64,000 bases of DNA from Mercurialis annua. Lineage: Eukaryota > Streptophyta > Magnoliopsida > Malpighiales > Euphorbiaceae. Numbering within the stretch: the first letter of the stretch is position 1; each line of letters starts with the position of its first letter. Made by a program: the position numbers and the translations under genes. Below the pieces are notes generated by a model, which saw only the letters and a list, made by a program, of their open reading frames with translations, did not search any database and was not told the origin of the DNA. The stretch spans positions 53,782,052 to 53,846,051 of the forward strand of contig NC_065574.1 of assembly GCF_937616625.2 (NCBI RefSeq), in the 5' to 3' direction. This document shows positions 22,824 through 36,300 of the stretch, one piece after another.

Positions 22824-23576
22824 TTAAAACATTGTAGATGCTTTCGAAGTTGCAACACTTAGGGTCGATTTCTGTTCCGCGAGACATACAGCAAGCAGAT
22901 CGGGTAACTTCTTCCCTGACTGCTCGACCACTATTTTATCTTCCAGCGCCTGTAGCTCCGCGAGAAGCTTCTTGGTACGATCTTGATACTCCTGAAGAGC
23001 CGAGACCAAGTTTTTATTCTCTTTTAGAAGAGCATCATACTTCTCTCCTCAGCCGAAGACGCTTTCAAAGTTGCGGCTTCGAGGGCCGATTTGTGTTAGG
23101 CGAGAGATACATCGAGCAGTTCGGCACGCTTCTTCTCTTTAGCAAGCTCATCTTGAGCAGCTAAGCATCTGATATTGTCCTCAGTGGCCCCCCGAGCAAG
23201 CTTAACGATGCCTTCTAACAGCTGAAACGGAATAAAAATAATTAAAAATAGCATAAAAGCTGAACAAAGCACACAAGTAACTCCGAACTTTTCTTCAAAA
23301 AAAAAGTTTAAGCTAATTTGGTTAAAATACCCGGTATAAAGGGTCGGGACTGGCGAATTGGAAATTAAGGTCGTTATCGCTCATAGAGTCAGGATACCTG
23401 GCATTAAGAGACTCCATAAGATCTTGAGCTTCCGCGAAAAATACCAGCATGCAATCCTGGTCAGTACGACCCTTCTTCAAAGGAGGAGCAGAACCCTCGA
23501 GCACTTCCTGCTCGTTGTCGTTCCTCGGCCAATCTTCCGAACCATGGGATTTAGAGGTTCTTTTACTTGCATGCAT
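22824..23576 (-). pseudogene. Decayed relative of the coiled-coil gene at 59.2-60.3 kb
   Basis: Exon 1 (23576-23331, 82 codons) reads MHASKRTSKSHGSEDW and contains EQEVLEGSAPPLKKGRTD, matching DQELLEGSAPLKKCRTD of the 59-60 kb gene. A GT donor is followed by an AG acceptor at 23222, and exon 2 resumes in phase (LLEGIVKLARGATEDNIR). Then come a premature TAA at 23098-23096 and a frameshift near 23040-23046, after which coiled-coil sequence continues in another frame (KYDALLKENKNLVSALQEYQ). The homologous segment in the intact gene is KYDALRKEHGNLVATLSEYQ. If translated it would give only about 125 residues. Classing it as a pseudogene rests on these two lesions. Confidence 0.78.
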
Positions 23577-26133
23577 TTTTTTTTGTTTTGATTCAGAAAA
23601 GTTGGTGGAAATATGGAAAGATTTTGATTTGAAAACAAAACCAAGAATCTGATTAAGAGAAGAAAGATAGAGAGACAAATATGGAAAAGTTCAGTAAGTA
23701 AAATGGTTTGTCATTCAAGTTTACTTGGTACAGACCCCAATACACGTTAGTCTTAAATACAATTATGAGATTTAACCCTTCCTTACAGAATATGAATCAG
23801 ATTCAGAACATTAAGGTCTGTGGTTTGGGTGCAGTTTGGGCCGGACTCAACCAGATTTGACTATTTTTAATAGAGAAAAAATCACATTTACCCATACTGT
23901 GAGTAATTATTCTCACAAATACTGTTTGACCATTCTGTGTTGATACACTACGGTTTGACTCTACTGTTTTTTGAAAACTAAACTTTCTAATTGTAAAAAT
24001 ATCTTAAGATGCTCAGCTTCCTCTCTAGCCCACACAGCATGGAATTAGTTTAGAGGCTTTTCGTCGTTGCTCGCTTCTACACCTTCGTTCCTTCTTTTTT
24101 CTTTTTCCCACTATCGAAACTCAGTCGAACTGCAGTGGCTTTTCAGATAGCGATACCGCGTGAGCATCTCAGATCACAATTTTTATGTCCCTGCTCATGA
24201 AGCTAAATTGGGTTCTTTTAATTTTCTCTAAAATCCAATTTTTCTCCAGCTTCGATTAGTTTTCTGGTCATTTTACTCAATTTTTGGACTTTATGTTGCT
24301 GTTTTGAGTTTTATGAATTGGGTTGCTGTATTTTTCAAAGAACACCATTAATTTCAAGAGAACACCATTAATTTCAAAAGCAATGTATTTATTTGGTTTA
24401 GTCGATTGTTTGCCATGTTTTGCTAATATCAAGAAAACTAATATCTCCTTCTTGTAAGTTTTTTTATGTTTCTTTATTACTAATTTAAGTAGTTGCTCTA
24501 ATTTGAGCAATTTACTGCTTGTATAAGACGATAAAGTGTCTTGTATAAGTTTACTTCAATGCATGGATAATTAGTGGCTAGAAGCAGTAATCTGATAGTG
24601 AATATATTTGGTGATTTTCATAAATTAATCATATGAAATGTATTCTAGCAACGATCAAATGTGTTATTTCTAGCCTATGGTTATGTTGATAATTTGTCTT
24701 CAATTGTGTTTTACATTAAAATAAAATAGAGGTTGAGTTATGATCTTAGTACACTCAGGCAGCAAGCATCTAATGTTAATATTGGATTTAGGGGATATAA
24801 AGGTGGAGAGGAGCTTGCTAATCAGAAAAGTTATACCAATAGTCCGTCCAATGACAATTCTTCAGTCGTGGGTGTTTTAAATTATTAGTTTATTATTAGT
24901 TTGCTTTCGGATTATAAAGGTGTACTAAACTACAAAAGTACAAATTTAAATAATCACAATCTAGTATACATACTTTATAGAAACAAACTAAAAAATAAAA
25001 AATATAAGCAACAAACAAAAATATTTATCGATTTACAAAAGTATTATTGGTCAATGACTATTAAATTATTTATCGATTTACTTTCACTTTACTATCAGTT
25101 TTACTGTTGTTTTACTTTCAGTTTACGAAAAAATAGGCTTACTATTAGTTAATAAATTTTACTATTAGTTTTACCATCCGTTTTACTTCAACATAATAAA
25201 TTATTACGTATTAGATATCGTTTTACTATTAGTTTACTAAAAAACAGTTCAGCATTAATTTACTAAAAAACAAATTTAATAGTTTACTAAATAAACAAGT
25301 TTGCTATTAGTTTAAATTTTAAATTATAGTAAACTATTTTGCTTAATTTTAAATTTAATAGTTTACTAAATAAACAAGTTTGCTATTATTTTGCTAAAAA
25401 CGAGGAGCAGCACCTCCAAAAAAAAATTTAATTTTTTTGGGATAAAAGTTAAAAAAAGTCCCTCATTTATTTAATGGTATATTATAATTAATTAGTGGTA
25501 AAATTTGATTAATTAGTGTTGATTATAATTAATTAGTGTAAGATATGATTAATTTAAATCCCACTCTCCAATTAAGGTGTCACGTCAGCAAAGGGGTAAG
25601 CCGGTTTACACAAGTTTAGGGTATAAGTGATCCGATTTTCAGATTTGGACTTTTTTGATACTTTGACGCAAGTTCGGGGGTGAAAGTGATCCTTTATTCA
25701 TTAGATTATTATATCTTTTGAGTAACCCCTCTTTTAAGTAGTGGTCTTTTGTAAAACGTTCATAAATGTTTTGAAGAAAATCAAACTTTAAGCGATCGTA
25801 TATGAAAAAAGTCAAAAAAAAATAAAAGTTGGGCTATGATTTACTTTAAGTGGGCTTAGTATCCAAAGTCCATGAATTTAATGGGCTTCTGATTCTTTCC
25901 AATGGATGGGCTTCAAGTCTCCACACAATATTCTGCCAGGTTCAACGTGTCGCATTTCTACTGTTCCACGTATATCCTTTCAAAACCACAGCTTTTAACG
26001 GTCCGTTTCCCTCCATTTTTCATTTTCTTTTGATCTGAACTTTCAGACAGAACCCTGCCTGTCCCGCGTTATTCTCCGTTATCTTACATCCGCTGCGCAC
26101 GTCAGCATTTTCCGGCGCTCTCTCGTCTCTTCA
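23577..26133. other. A+T-rich intergenic region upstream of the photolyase gene
   Basis: No gene is seen. From about 24880 to 25400 there is a degenerate, locally repetitive stretch built of TTTACTATTAGTTTAC-like words. 25430-25690 looks like part of a non-coding dispersed repeat, with phrases such as AAGTGATCC occurring twice. The last 100 bp before 26134 (CT-rich, TCTCTTCA) is the likely photolyase 5' UTR. Confidence 0.4.
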
Positions 26134-29100
26134 ATGGATTCTCTACCCTCTATTCAACCGGGTCGATTTCGGGTACTGAAAGGGGGATCAAAAAACCGAA
26201 CGGGTCCTGTTGTTTACTGGATGTTTAGAGATCAACGGCTGAGAGACAATTGGGCTTTAATTCACGCCATTGATGAAGCTAATAAGAACAATGTAGGAGT
26301 TGGAGTTGCTTTTAATTTGTTTGATGAGTTTAAAGGAGCTAAAGCTAGGCAACTGGGATTTATGTTAAAGGGTTTGCGTCAACTTCAGGATCAAATTGAA
26401 CATACTTTTCAAATTCCCTTCTTTTTATTCCAAGTAAGCCCCTTTTCGCTTTATTTTTTAAGTTTACGCTTTAATGTTTGCTGTTTGTGCTTTGATATTT
26501 AGGCATTAGGGTTTTTAACCATGAATTGTGATTATATTTTGGATGTTCAGAAATTTTAGACCTTGTAATATAGCACAGAAATAGAAAAGCAAACGCCCGG
26601 AAACCGCGGAACATTTTGTATAAAATTAAGTTATACATATAGAGTTTCGAGTTTCAGAAGTGTTCTTGGAAATGAAAATGAAATGACTCGAGAAGTTTTT
26701 GTGCAACAATAGGCCAATTATGGTGGATTTAAACTGGGGTGACATTATGGTTGCTAAAGCATTGTTATTTGATATATATTGTCTTGTTTATATGTTGTTT
26801 TTTTCTTTCTAATGGGACTTAATATATAGGGAACAGCTGAAGAGACTATTCCAAAGTTTTTAGGAGAGTGTGGGGCTTCACTTCTAGTTACTGATTTCTC
26901 ACCTCTACGAGAGGTTCGAAAATGTAAGGATGAAATTTGCAAGAGGGTGAGTGATTCTGTGACCGTACATGAAGTTGATGCTCACAATATTGTACCTGTT
27001 TGGGTAGCATCCGACAAGTTGGAGTACAGTGCTAGGACTTTAAGGGGCAAGATAAATAAAAAGCTATCCGATTACCTTGTTGAATTTCCTGTAATGCAAC
27101 CTCCTAGCAATAAGTGGGTTGCTGCTCCAAATAAGTCAATTGATTGGGATAATCTTATTGATGAAGTTTTAAGTAGGGATGGCAATGGGGCGGGGTGGGA
27201 ACGGGGAAGCCATCCCCATCCCCATCCCCGTGTATATGGGGAATCCCCATCCCCGTCCCCATTTAATTAATGGGGTTTAAATCATCCCCGTCCCCATACC
27301 CATGGATTCTCCATCCCCATGGGGATCTCCGTTCCCCGTACAATTAAATATAATTTATAAATAATTTCATTATTTTCATAAGATATTTTAAAAAAACTAA
27401 TTATAGAAAATACTATTATCTTTTATAATATTATACATTTATAACTAAATTGAAACTAATAAAAAAAATTAAATTAAATTATTTAAAATTATAAATAACA
27501 TATTAAAACTTATACTAATATAATATAAATATGCATAAATATAAATCGGTTCTCCATGGGGACGGGGATGGGGATCCCCATGGGGTGGGGACTATACTCC
27601 CCGTCCCCTCCCCATTCCCGTGGTTGGGGAATGATTTTCCCCCATCCCCGTACCCATGGGGGTAATTGGTGGAGATTCCCCGCCCCATTAGGGGCGGGTC
27701 CCCACGGGGAACGGGGAATCCCCTCCCCATTGCCATCCCTAGTTTTAAGGTTAGACAACAAATCTATTTAAATAATACCAATTGAGTTTCATGATGATCA
27801 TAACTTGATCTGATAATTTTGCATAAGTAGGAAAGGAGCAGAAGTTCCTGAAATCGAATGGTGCATACCTGGAGAAGATGCAGCAATGGAAGTATTAACT
27901 GGTACTAAAAATGGATTCTTAACCAAGAGGTTGATGAATTATTCTACAGACAGGAATAACCCATTGAAACCAAAAGGGCTCTCCGGTCTCTCCCCATATA
28001 TTCATTCTGGCCAAATCTCCGCACAGAGATGTGCCCTGGAGGCTCGTAAAGCACGAAAGCTTTATCCTCAGGTTTGTTAGATCAATTCTTTGATTCATGG
28101 TTCAGTATTTTAATGACAGCTTGTGGTTTGATTTTCATAAATTATATGCAGGCTTTAACTTTTAGTTACTTTCATCATCCTTTAAATCGTTTATCTTTCA
28201 TTTTCTTGGGTGTTCTCCACATATACCTGCTATACTAAAGGCAGTCGACACGTTTTTGGAGGAGTTGATTGTTCGTAGAGAACTTGCAGATAACTTCTGT
28301 TTCTACCAGCCTCAATATGATTCACTAAAAGGCGCATGGGAATGGGCACGTAAAAGTTTGCTAGAACATGCCTCTGATAAGCGAGATCATGTTTATTCGT
28401 GAGTGCAATTGCTTTACTTGTTTAATACTCTATTATGCTGAGTTTTCCTTTTTATGTACATTTTCTGGGTGAAGTCCCTAAGATCTTTGGCCAAAAAAAA
28501 GTCCCTAAGATCTCAATGGTGGTTGAATATGTAGGAAGGAGCAATTAGAGAAGGCGCAAACAGCCGATCCGGTATGCCTACCTTTAGAGATGTACTTAAT
28601 GTTATACTGAAACTTAACTGCAAATCTCATTTCATATTTATTTTCATAAGTTTCCCCTGGTATGGAAACGTTGCTATAATTATTTCAAGGATAAGGAATT
28701 ACCAAGTCAACTCATGTTTTTCTTTTTTTCCTCTCTATTTTCTTACTAAATTCCTATTTACACATGAAAATTGGCAGCTTTGGAATGCTTCTCAGCTGGA
28801 GATGGTTCACTATGGGAAGATGCATGGTTTTATGCGGCAAGTGACTTTTTGTTGATTTTCCATTTTTTCTGTATATCATGTTCTTTCTCTGATAGTTAAT
28901 TGTCATATCCACATTTTTGTGCTTTATTCCGTACAATATCTCCATAATAGGTTAGAAATCACCAACAAATATGTCTGTCCATTAAAAACTCAACATAGTT
29001 TATTTTGACGTAAATGTCGTATAAAGCTATAATCATTAAAACAATAGGTTATTGTGCCTGTAACTGTAAGCAAGAAGAATAACTTCAAAATCTATAATAA

Positions 29101-29757
29101 TATTGATTTAGGTTGCTTAAGTTGCATCATAGGTTATGTTAATCCTCTAGCATATCCTTTTTGTTGTTAAAGTTTATGTGAAAATCTCATCAAATTTTTC
29201 AGTTAATCATTAAATCTTCATGCAGTATGTATTGGGCGAAAAAGATTCTGGAGTGGACAAGCGGACCCGATGAAGCCCTTGCAATGTCAGTATATTTAAA
29301 TGACAAGGTAATTTAAACGATAAGCGTATGCATATTGTGCTTTCATTGAAACTGTTAGCAGGCTTCATAGCATACAGTTCATTTAACTTAGAACTCTACA
29401 ATGCAGTATGAAATAGATGGAAGAGACCCTAAGGGATATGTCGGTTGCATGTGGTCGATTTGTGGTGTTCATGACCAGGTTTAGTCCATTGGCATAATCA
29501 ATTGCTCTATTTGTTTCTTTTACATAATCATTGTCATCGTCATCGTCAAAGACCTCTTATATGGCGTCTTTCAGGGTTGGAAAGACAGACCAGTTTTTGG
29601 GAAAATTCGGTACATGAATTATGCAGGCTGCAAGAGGAAGTTTGATGTTGATGGCTACATTGCATATGTGAAGAGGTTAGTGAGCGAAAAGAAGAAGAGA
29701 AAAGCAGAATATCAGCCTGCTAGACAAGAAAAACAGCATTGCACATCAGCCATTTAG
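26134..29757 (+). CDS. PHR1: Class II CPD photolyase, with a MITE at the exon 2 donor
   Basis: Nine exons join in frame: 26134-26433, 26830-27173, 27831-28071, 28241-28398, 28535-28571, 28778-28836, 29226-29307, 29407-29478 and 29575-29757, giving 491 aa, close to the plant norm. The N-terminal photolyase domain starts at [19 protein letters not shown]. The C-terminal FAD-binding part includes [74 protein letters not shown] and [22 protein letters not shown], all typical of class II enzymes. The enzyme splits UV-induced cyclobutane pyrimidine dimers using blue/UV-A light and FADH-. Intron 6 is of GC-AG type (GCAAGT at 28837). A hAT-type MITE (27174-27741) separates exon 2 from its original donor at 27750, so normal splicing is in doubt. 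Confidence 0.93.
27174..27741. mobile_element. hAT-type MITE inserted on the PHR1 exon 2 boundary
   Basis: This 568-bp element has 17-bp perfect inverted ends TAGGGATGGCAATGGGG and is flanked by an 8-bp duplication GTTTTAAG (27166-27173 and 27742-27749). An 8-bp duplication with TAG-type ends indicates the hAT superfamily. Both flanks are packed with CCCCATCCCC/GGGGATGGGG words, which give long spurious ORFs; the centre (27340-27540) is A+T-rich. The duplicated 8 bp are the last 8 bp of exon 2, and the original GT donor follows the right copy. Confidence 0.93.
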
Positions 29758-30354
29758 CCGATTTAGGGTTTGACAGTGTTGTATTGTACATACAATTTCT
29801 AGGGCTTTAGCTTGGGATAGACGCTAACCCTCAGAAAAGAAAATGATTTTTGTCCATTTAAATTTAAGCATAGTCTTGAAAAACAGAGACATCGTTTAAT
29901 TGATTGCAATGATTTTTGTAGAAACTATGAAGGAATGAAGAAGCTGAATTTACAGTCCTAAAATTGATTTGTTATTCATGTAATTTGGATCTATATAATG
30001 TACCATATTAATGTCACCTGATACTTCAACATTAAAGTCAAAATATTTGCCCCCAAGAATCTCTTCACACGATCAAACAGAAGCAATATAACTGGATCAG
30101 TAACCACTTTTGTTTTTACATCTCAAAGTCCGTTGATATTCTAATTCGGTTAGTAAAATAATAATATACAAATAAATTCTCAGCAATTCCAGTACAGCCA
30201 TTACAGTTCGCGACTTGAATGCTATATAATACATAGTTACGACTGATGTTTACTTGCAGACATTTTACACTAAACACAAAATTGGATACAATAAATTTGC
30301 AAGCATCTGTGAATACAAATGGGATCAGAAACCTATTAGAAGCTCCCACCGAAA
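29758..30354. other. Convergent 3' flanks of PHR1 and the Sec1-like gene
   Basis: The two genes end tail to tail 597 bp apart. The region should contain both 3' UTRs. An AATAAATTC-type word on the minus strand near 30170 and AATTTAAGC around 29865 are possible processing contexts, but no poly(A) signal can be assigned with certainty. Confidence 0.4.
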
Positions 30355-33300
30355 TTATATTTGTAGATCATCCAGTGATAATTCGTCTGCCGTAAGAAGT
30401 TTCAGTTTCTGTAATTTAAAATCAACAGAATATCATTAAGATGAGAATTCACCGGATAAATTAATGAAACCACAGGAGCTGCAGATAAACTCGATTACCG
30501 TAATAAATTGTGGAGGATCATCAAGACTTGATGAGCCTAGAATCACTTCCCTTTGTAGCTTACTTGTAAGCTTGTGGCATACCCTTAGCTGAGGATCAAT
30601 GAGAAAGAGAGGATAAAATATGAATATCTAAGATCTAACAACTATTAGAACTGAAGTTTGACATTGAGCTTTTTAATTTTCCGTACCTCAGATCTAGTAG
30701 CCCCACCTACAATAAATACAAAAATACGCCGGCCCATCCTTCTGAAATCACTAGATGCATGTCTCAGTATCGAATCACTGTTGGGCCAGAAAAGAAAAAA
30801 AAATCAATTAGGGATGCAATAAGAAAAAAAGTAGATATCAATTTTCAGCTCCCAAACTAATGAGCAAGTGGCTGTGCAATGAAGAGCAAGGAACAACACC
30901 TTGAATAGCCATCATCAGAACTTCGAGGTCTAGCCCATGTTGCTGCTGGTCTTGATCTTCTCGATTGGGCAACTGGAGCTTGATTTACTGATGCAGGGTG
31001 GGATGTCCCATTAAAGCTTGCACTTGGGTCATTCATACATGGATATTCATCCTTTGATAATTCTCCTTTACTGAGTTTCTCAATAAGTTCCTAAAAGACA
31101 AAAGAGTAATTCAGTAAATTGACATTGTTAAAAGCCTGGAAAATATTTCAAAATGAACTCAAAACTTTTTATCGAATGGTGACAAATAAAACTTTATCGT
31201 ATTTGCAATAAACAGCTTCTAGTTATGCATCATTTTCACAGGCAAAAGTTCAACCTATGAACCATTTAGCTGGCAAGTCGAAAATCTTTGCCAATGGAGG
31301 GCTCAAGCCATAATTGACTTTCCAGTTTCAACTTCAAACATAAACATACAAGAACAGAAACAGGAAACCCATTGGCAATTTGACACTGAAACGCATTGGA
31401 AGAAAGTGAAACATATGCACCATTTTTTTTTTAATTCTGACAAAAAGTGAAATTTGCCAGAAAATGAATTGTAGATCTCGCGTCCACCTTAACTTTACAG
31501 AAAATTAAAAGAAAAACCTCGAGATGCATATACACATACTATCAAAAGTGTTACAATCTAGCAAAGTTGCATATGATACCTCTATCATAGGGTAAAATCG
31601 AGATAATTGCCATGTTGTTTCTTCAGTGGCAGCTCGGTCTTTTCTAGCGGCACGCTTCTTCTGGCAATTGGGCAGACATGGAAAACGTGAGTAAACATCA
31701 AAAATTTAATTGCCGAGAGACGTACAATTTTATCTGACATGCATTATTACCTTGTGAATGTCAAACTTCAAAGAAAAAGTTGCAGATGAACTCTTTTTTG
31801 ATTCTGGAGATGCAAGCAATCTCATATTATTCACAGCATTCATGTCATCTTCTGGTAAATTAGCTAACTGATATCATGCAAACAGTCAGATTAGTTAGTA
31901 CACATGAACAAGCGTATTGAAAAATAGCATCAAGCAAGGTCCCCTAAAACAATTATTCAAAATGAAACAAGATTCTCCAACACAGCAGTAAAAGGGAGAA
32001 AAGGACCAACCTTCATTAGATTCCGACCCTTTTCACCATCAAACTTTTCAGGATATATGGCTGAAAGAATCATCAACAAGCGCAACTTATTTTCACGTGT
32101 TGCACCCTGCATAATAGATTACAAGTAAATAAGTACATTTGATATGTTGTAAATTGTAATGCTTTCATGATGATTTTTTACAATCCTTACCTCATTTGTA
32201 TTCAAAAACTTAATTACATCAGTTGTTCCTTTATCTCCAAAAACTAGGTCCTGTTCCAATTGACCTATGTCACGAAGCCCCATCTCCCTGATAATTTTGT
32301 TAATTTTTCCTGCAATCTGCATCCATGAAAGTGAATTGTAAGAAGCCTATGCCATATGCAAAAAGAAATTCAAACTTTTCCTGAATATGTGTGCGACTCG
32401 TCTAATTTTATAAAAGAAAAAGAAATAAGAGGAACCGGCCACTGTAAAGTAAAGGGTTAATTCCATAAAAAATCACGACCTTTACATGAAATTTCATTTT
32501 AATCACGACCTTTAAAAGTTGCCATATAAAATCATGACCTTTCATTTTTTTTTGAATCTATCATTTTAGTGTATTTTTTTTTACTAAAATCTTCATTAAA
32601 CCATTACTTAAAGACCCAAATTATAAATCGACACCAAATATTATGATCTTTCGGCTAGAGTATGTAGGATTAGTAATTTTTCATTTGGAAAAAATACACC
32701 GAATATATTTTGGTGATAGATTTGAAACAAAATGAAAGGTCGTGCCTTTAAATGCAAATTTTTAAAGATTGTGATTAAAATGAAACATCGTGTAAATGTC
32801 GTGATTTTTTATGGAATTAACCCCTAAAGTAAAACAAAATTTTATCTACCTTTTAGTTAGAGACACAGTGGCACACCAACTAACCTAAACAGTCAGCATT
32901 CGAAGAGATATCAAACTCTGTTACGAGGATTAAATACAAGTATTTACTATTTAACATAATTTCCCTCTAATTTTCAACGGAATCCAAAATATAATGTCTT
33001 TTCAAATGACTGAAAGCAACGGCTGTCAGTGGGACCAAGGCCAAAGAGGCATTTAGGAAAACATGTAAAAGCAAAGATATCATTCCAAACTTCTACACCA
33101 GGTTAGATAAAGTAAAATCAGAGCACTGGGCACAGTATCTCCTTGGATGGTTATTGTAGTATATAAAAAGAATTTTTCTGTAAGAAATCAGAAGCAAGAA
33201 ACTAACCTCTACATGAAGGGAAAGTTTCTCAATTTGTTCACTGTATTGTGGCAATGCTTGAACCATCTTTTGCAAATCACGTGTGGAAAGTTCACCATCT

Positions 33301-36300
33301 CTGCACAAAAGTGGAGACTTCAATGAGAAATATGTTATGAAGCATCGCATAGCTAGGACTCCAGAGAACAAACAAATAAAAAAATGACAGGGCATGATAT
33401 CTACTATTCTACAAGAAGGAAAAACAGATAAACATTATTCATATGAAAAATATGCTAATCATACAAGGCAAAACCATGGGTACAGGGACAGAAAATAGAA
33501 AATATGCCAAATACTAGGTCGTAAGTGGATGTTATTTCGTACGGGAAAGTAGGATCACACTGGATGTTATATTGATTATGCCCTGTTATTGACTGTTGTT
33601 GCTCTCTTGATATAGCGACAGCAACTGTTAGAACAAATGTATCTTTTTTGGGGAGAAGGGGCAAATATGTCCCTATGGTATCGAGCGGGGAACAACTACG
33701 CCCTTTATGAATTTTCGATCTCAATTAACCGTGTAATGTTTCAAATTTAGTTCACTTGGGCCCCTAAGTATAACGTCGTTAATGACTTATTAAGACTCCG
33801 TTAACTCTTGTCTACGTGGACTATAAAATTAAGAGTATATTTTCTCATTTTTGCGACATAAGGTCACTGTCAGTGCATAAGAGAATTAGCATTATGCTGT
33901 TGACCATAAACCTTCATCTCCACCATTCAACTCACCCCATCCATTCATCTTCACTACCCATATAAGAGCATTGTGCTACTCCAATAATATATACCAATGC
34001 AAGAATGAAAATGCATTCTGAAATAATTACACTGACCTTGAACCATTGTGAATTTGTGCAGCTTTATTCTTTGATACAAAGTTGGTCATCTTCTCATGCA
34101 ATCGTTCACTAGCCTGACAGAGCAGCCAAGGATCAACTAAAAATTAATGCCTACATATTCAAAATACGTTAAAGAAGGGATATAGAAGCCTCACTGACAT
34201 CTGCTATATGAGCATGGCGAAGCTCAAGCCATATGGGATCATGTTCCTCCAAAAGAACCTCTTTTTTCTCAGGAGGACCACCTGCTTTGCCAGGAACCTG
34301 AACAGTAGAATTACATGCTTACTATTAAATCAGGAAAAGAGCTTGCATAGACATAATTCACTAGCTTACCTCATAAACATACTTATTTCCCTCCATGTTA
34401 AGTAAATCATGGCACATGGCATCATATGTCCACTCGTGTATGATAGGAGCCATCTAGAAATGGGAAACATATATTTTAGCCTACCACTGCAATAATGAAG
34501 AAGAAATCAATAGGCAAGATGTGCTCACCTGATCTACAGATCTATCTAATATAAGTAGCTCACATGTTTCTGACTGAGGAAAATGATCTTTCTTATAGTG
34601 TGCCAGACGGTCCCAAACTCTAGCAGCAAGTTTTGTTGGGATCAAATCACGAGAAGTTGTCATTGTGGTTACATCAAGGGACTTGGCAGCACGATATCGC
34701 ACAAGAGGAAATTCCTGAAAATTAGATGAATGAATGCCTCAAAAAATTATAAGAACATTTACACCGAGTCAGTAAGATTAATAAAATGATTAAATACCAT
34801 CTCTCATAGAAAACTAAATTTTAGTTCTTAAACAAATTAACCATGAAAAGAAAAAAGCTCAAAAGTACAGCATAACAATCACTGATTAGTACGAGAAGCT
34901 TTTAAGCATATGCTGGATGTTAAATGAGCTACAAAATAAAATTTCAATGCTCACTACGCATATAAGATACGGTTAAAAAGTCCATAGTTGTCCATTCCTA
35001 GATTTACAAATTGAATTTCGTTTGTACCAATAACTACGAACAGAAAAACTCCAAGAATTTAACGAACAAAAAACATAATTACTCCCTCTGTCCCGTTTTA
35101 GAAGTTCCATTTGCCATTTTGGGATGTCCCATTTTAAAAGTCTCATTTCTATTTATAGCATACTTTTACATTCAACTTATCTTTCTACCTTTCATTTAGT
35201 CATTTTAAAGAAATTCTATGGAAAATTCCATTATCATTAATAGGCCCAAAACATGAAAAAACATGAAAAGACAAAGGTAATAAATGTTTTCTTAATCTTT
35301 GTGTAAAAGCAAATGGGACTTCTAAAATAGGACGGAAGGAGTACTTTATTAAAATATGAATGTGGGTTTATTTGATAAAAACATAGAATTTAATAAAAAT
35401 CGTATACCCTTAAAGAGGCAAAAACAGTAGCTATGCGTGTAGCCATCACATTCAAACATGCATCACCTCTGCGAGAATCCTCATCATCACCGAAAAGTTC
35501 CTCTAAAGCCCTCTCATTATCAGTCACAAAACCCTGTAAGAAGAATATCACATTTAAAGGGAAAAAAATGACATAATGATAATTATGATGCACTGATGAT
35601 AAGAGACGATCAATTAGTGGAATTTAGAAGACTACAAAAGGTGTAAGTCAAGACTTTTGTAGTCATGAACGAGTAGAGTCAACTTCTTGATACGAAGGTC
35701 ACTTGCAAGTCCAAATAAGATTAGGAACAAATAGTCCAATACACTGAGAAAATAAACTGGAACAATTTTGTCATAGTATATAATAGTTAGCATACACTGC
35801 ACTTAAGATTTTAATTTCCGACAAGTTTCCTCATATAATATAACTGCTTAAATTTATCCACTCGATTGACATCTTGGAGAACGCCAATAAAATCACACAA
35901 TATTATGACTGGTTAACTTTTTCAACCCTATTCGTATTTCAGACCATTAACCTTATTTAAGTGTAGGACTGTTTCTGTTAAAGAGGTTGGGATCAAGTGA
36001 ATGCAAAATTATATTTTCAATTTTATTGTTTCATGATACTCTACACATAGCCCACACGGGTCTAATTGTCAAAGTAAATTAATCTCCATTTGTTTATCCC
36101 ATGATTCTCACAGCTCCAAAACTAAAGATGAGAAAACACAGGTTATCAGAAAAATAACAACAAAATTAGATTTTTCAGTCATTCAGTAACATGTTTAAGC
36201 CTTATAGAAATAATCATCAGCTATATCACGCATACAATACGAATTAAGAACCAGATCTAGTGTCACATACCTGACTATCTATAGCAAAATACTCCAAATT

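Noticed and set aside
27510..27771. Pro/Gly-rich ORFs on both strands next to the photolyase exons
   Set aside because: They are produced by the CCCCATCCCC-rich arms of the hAT MITE and have no independent coding evidence.
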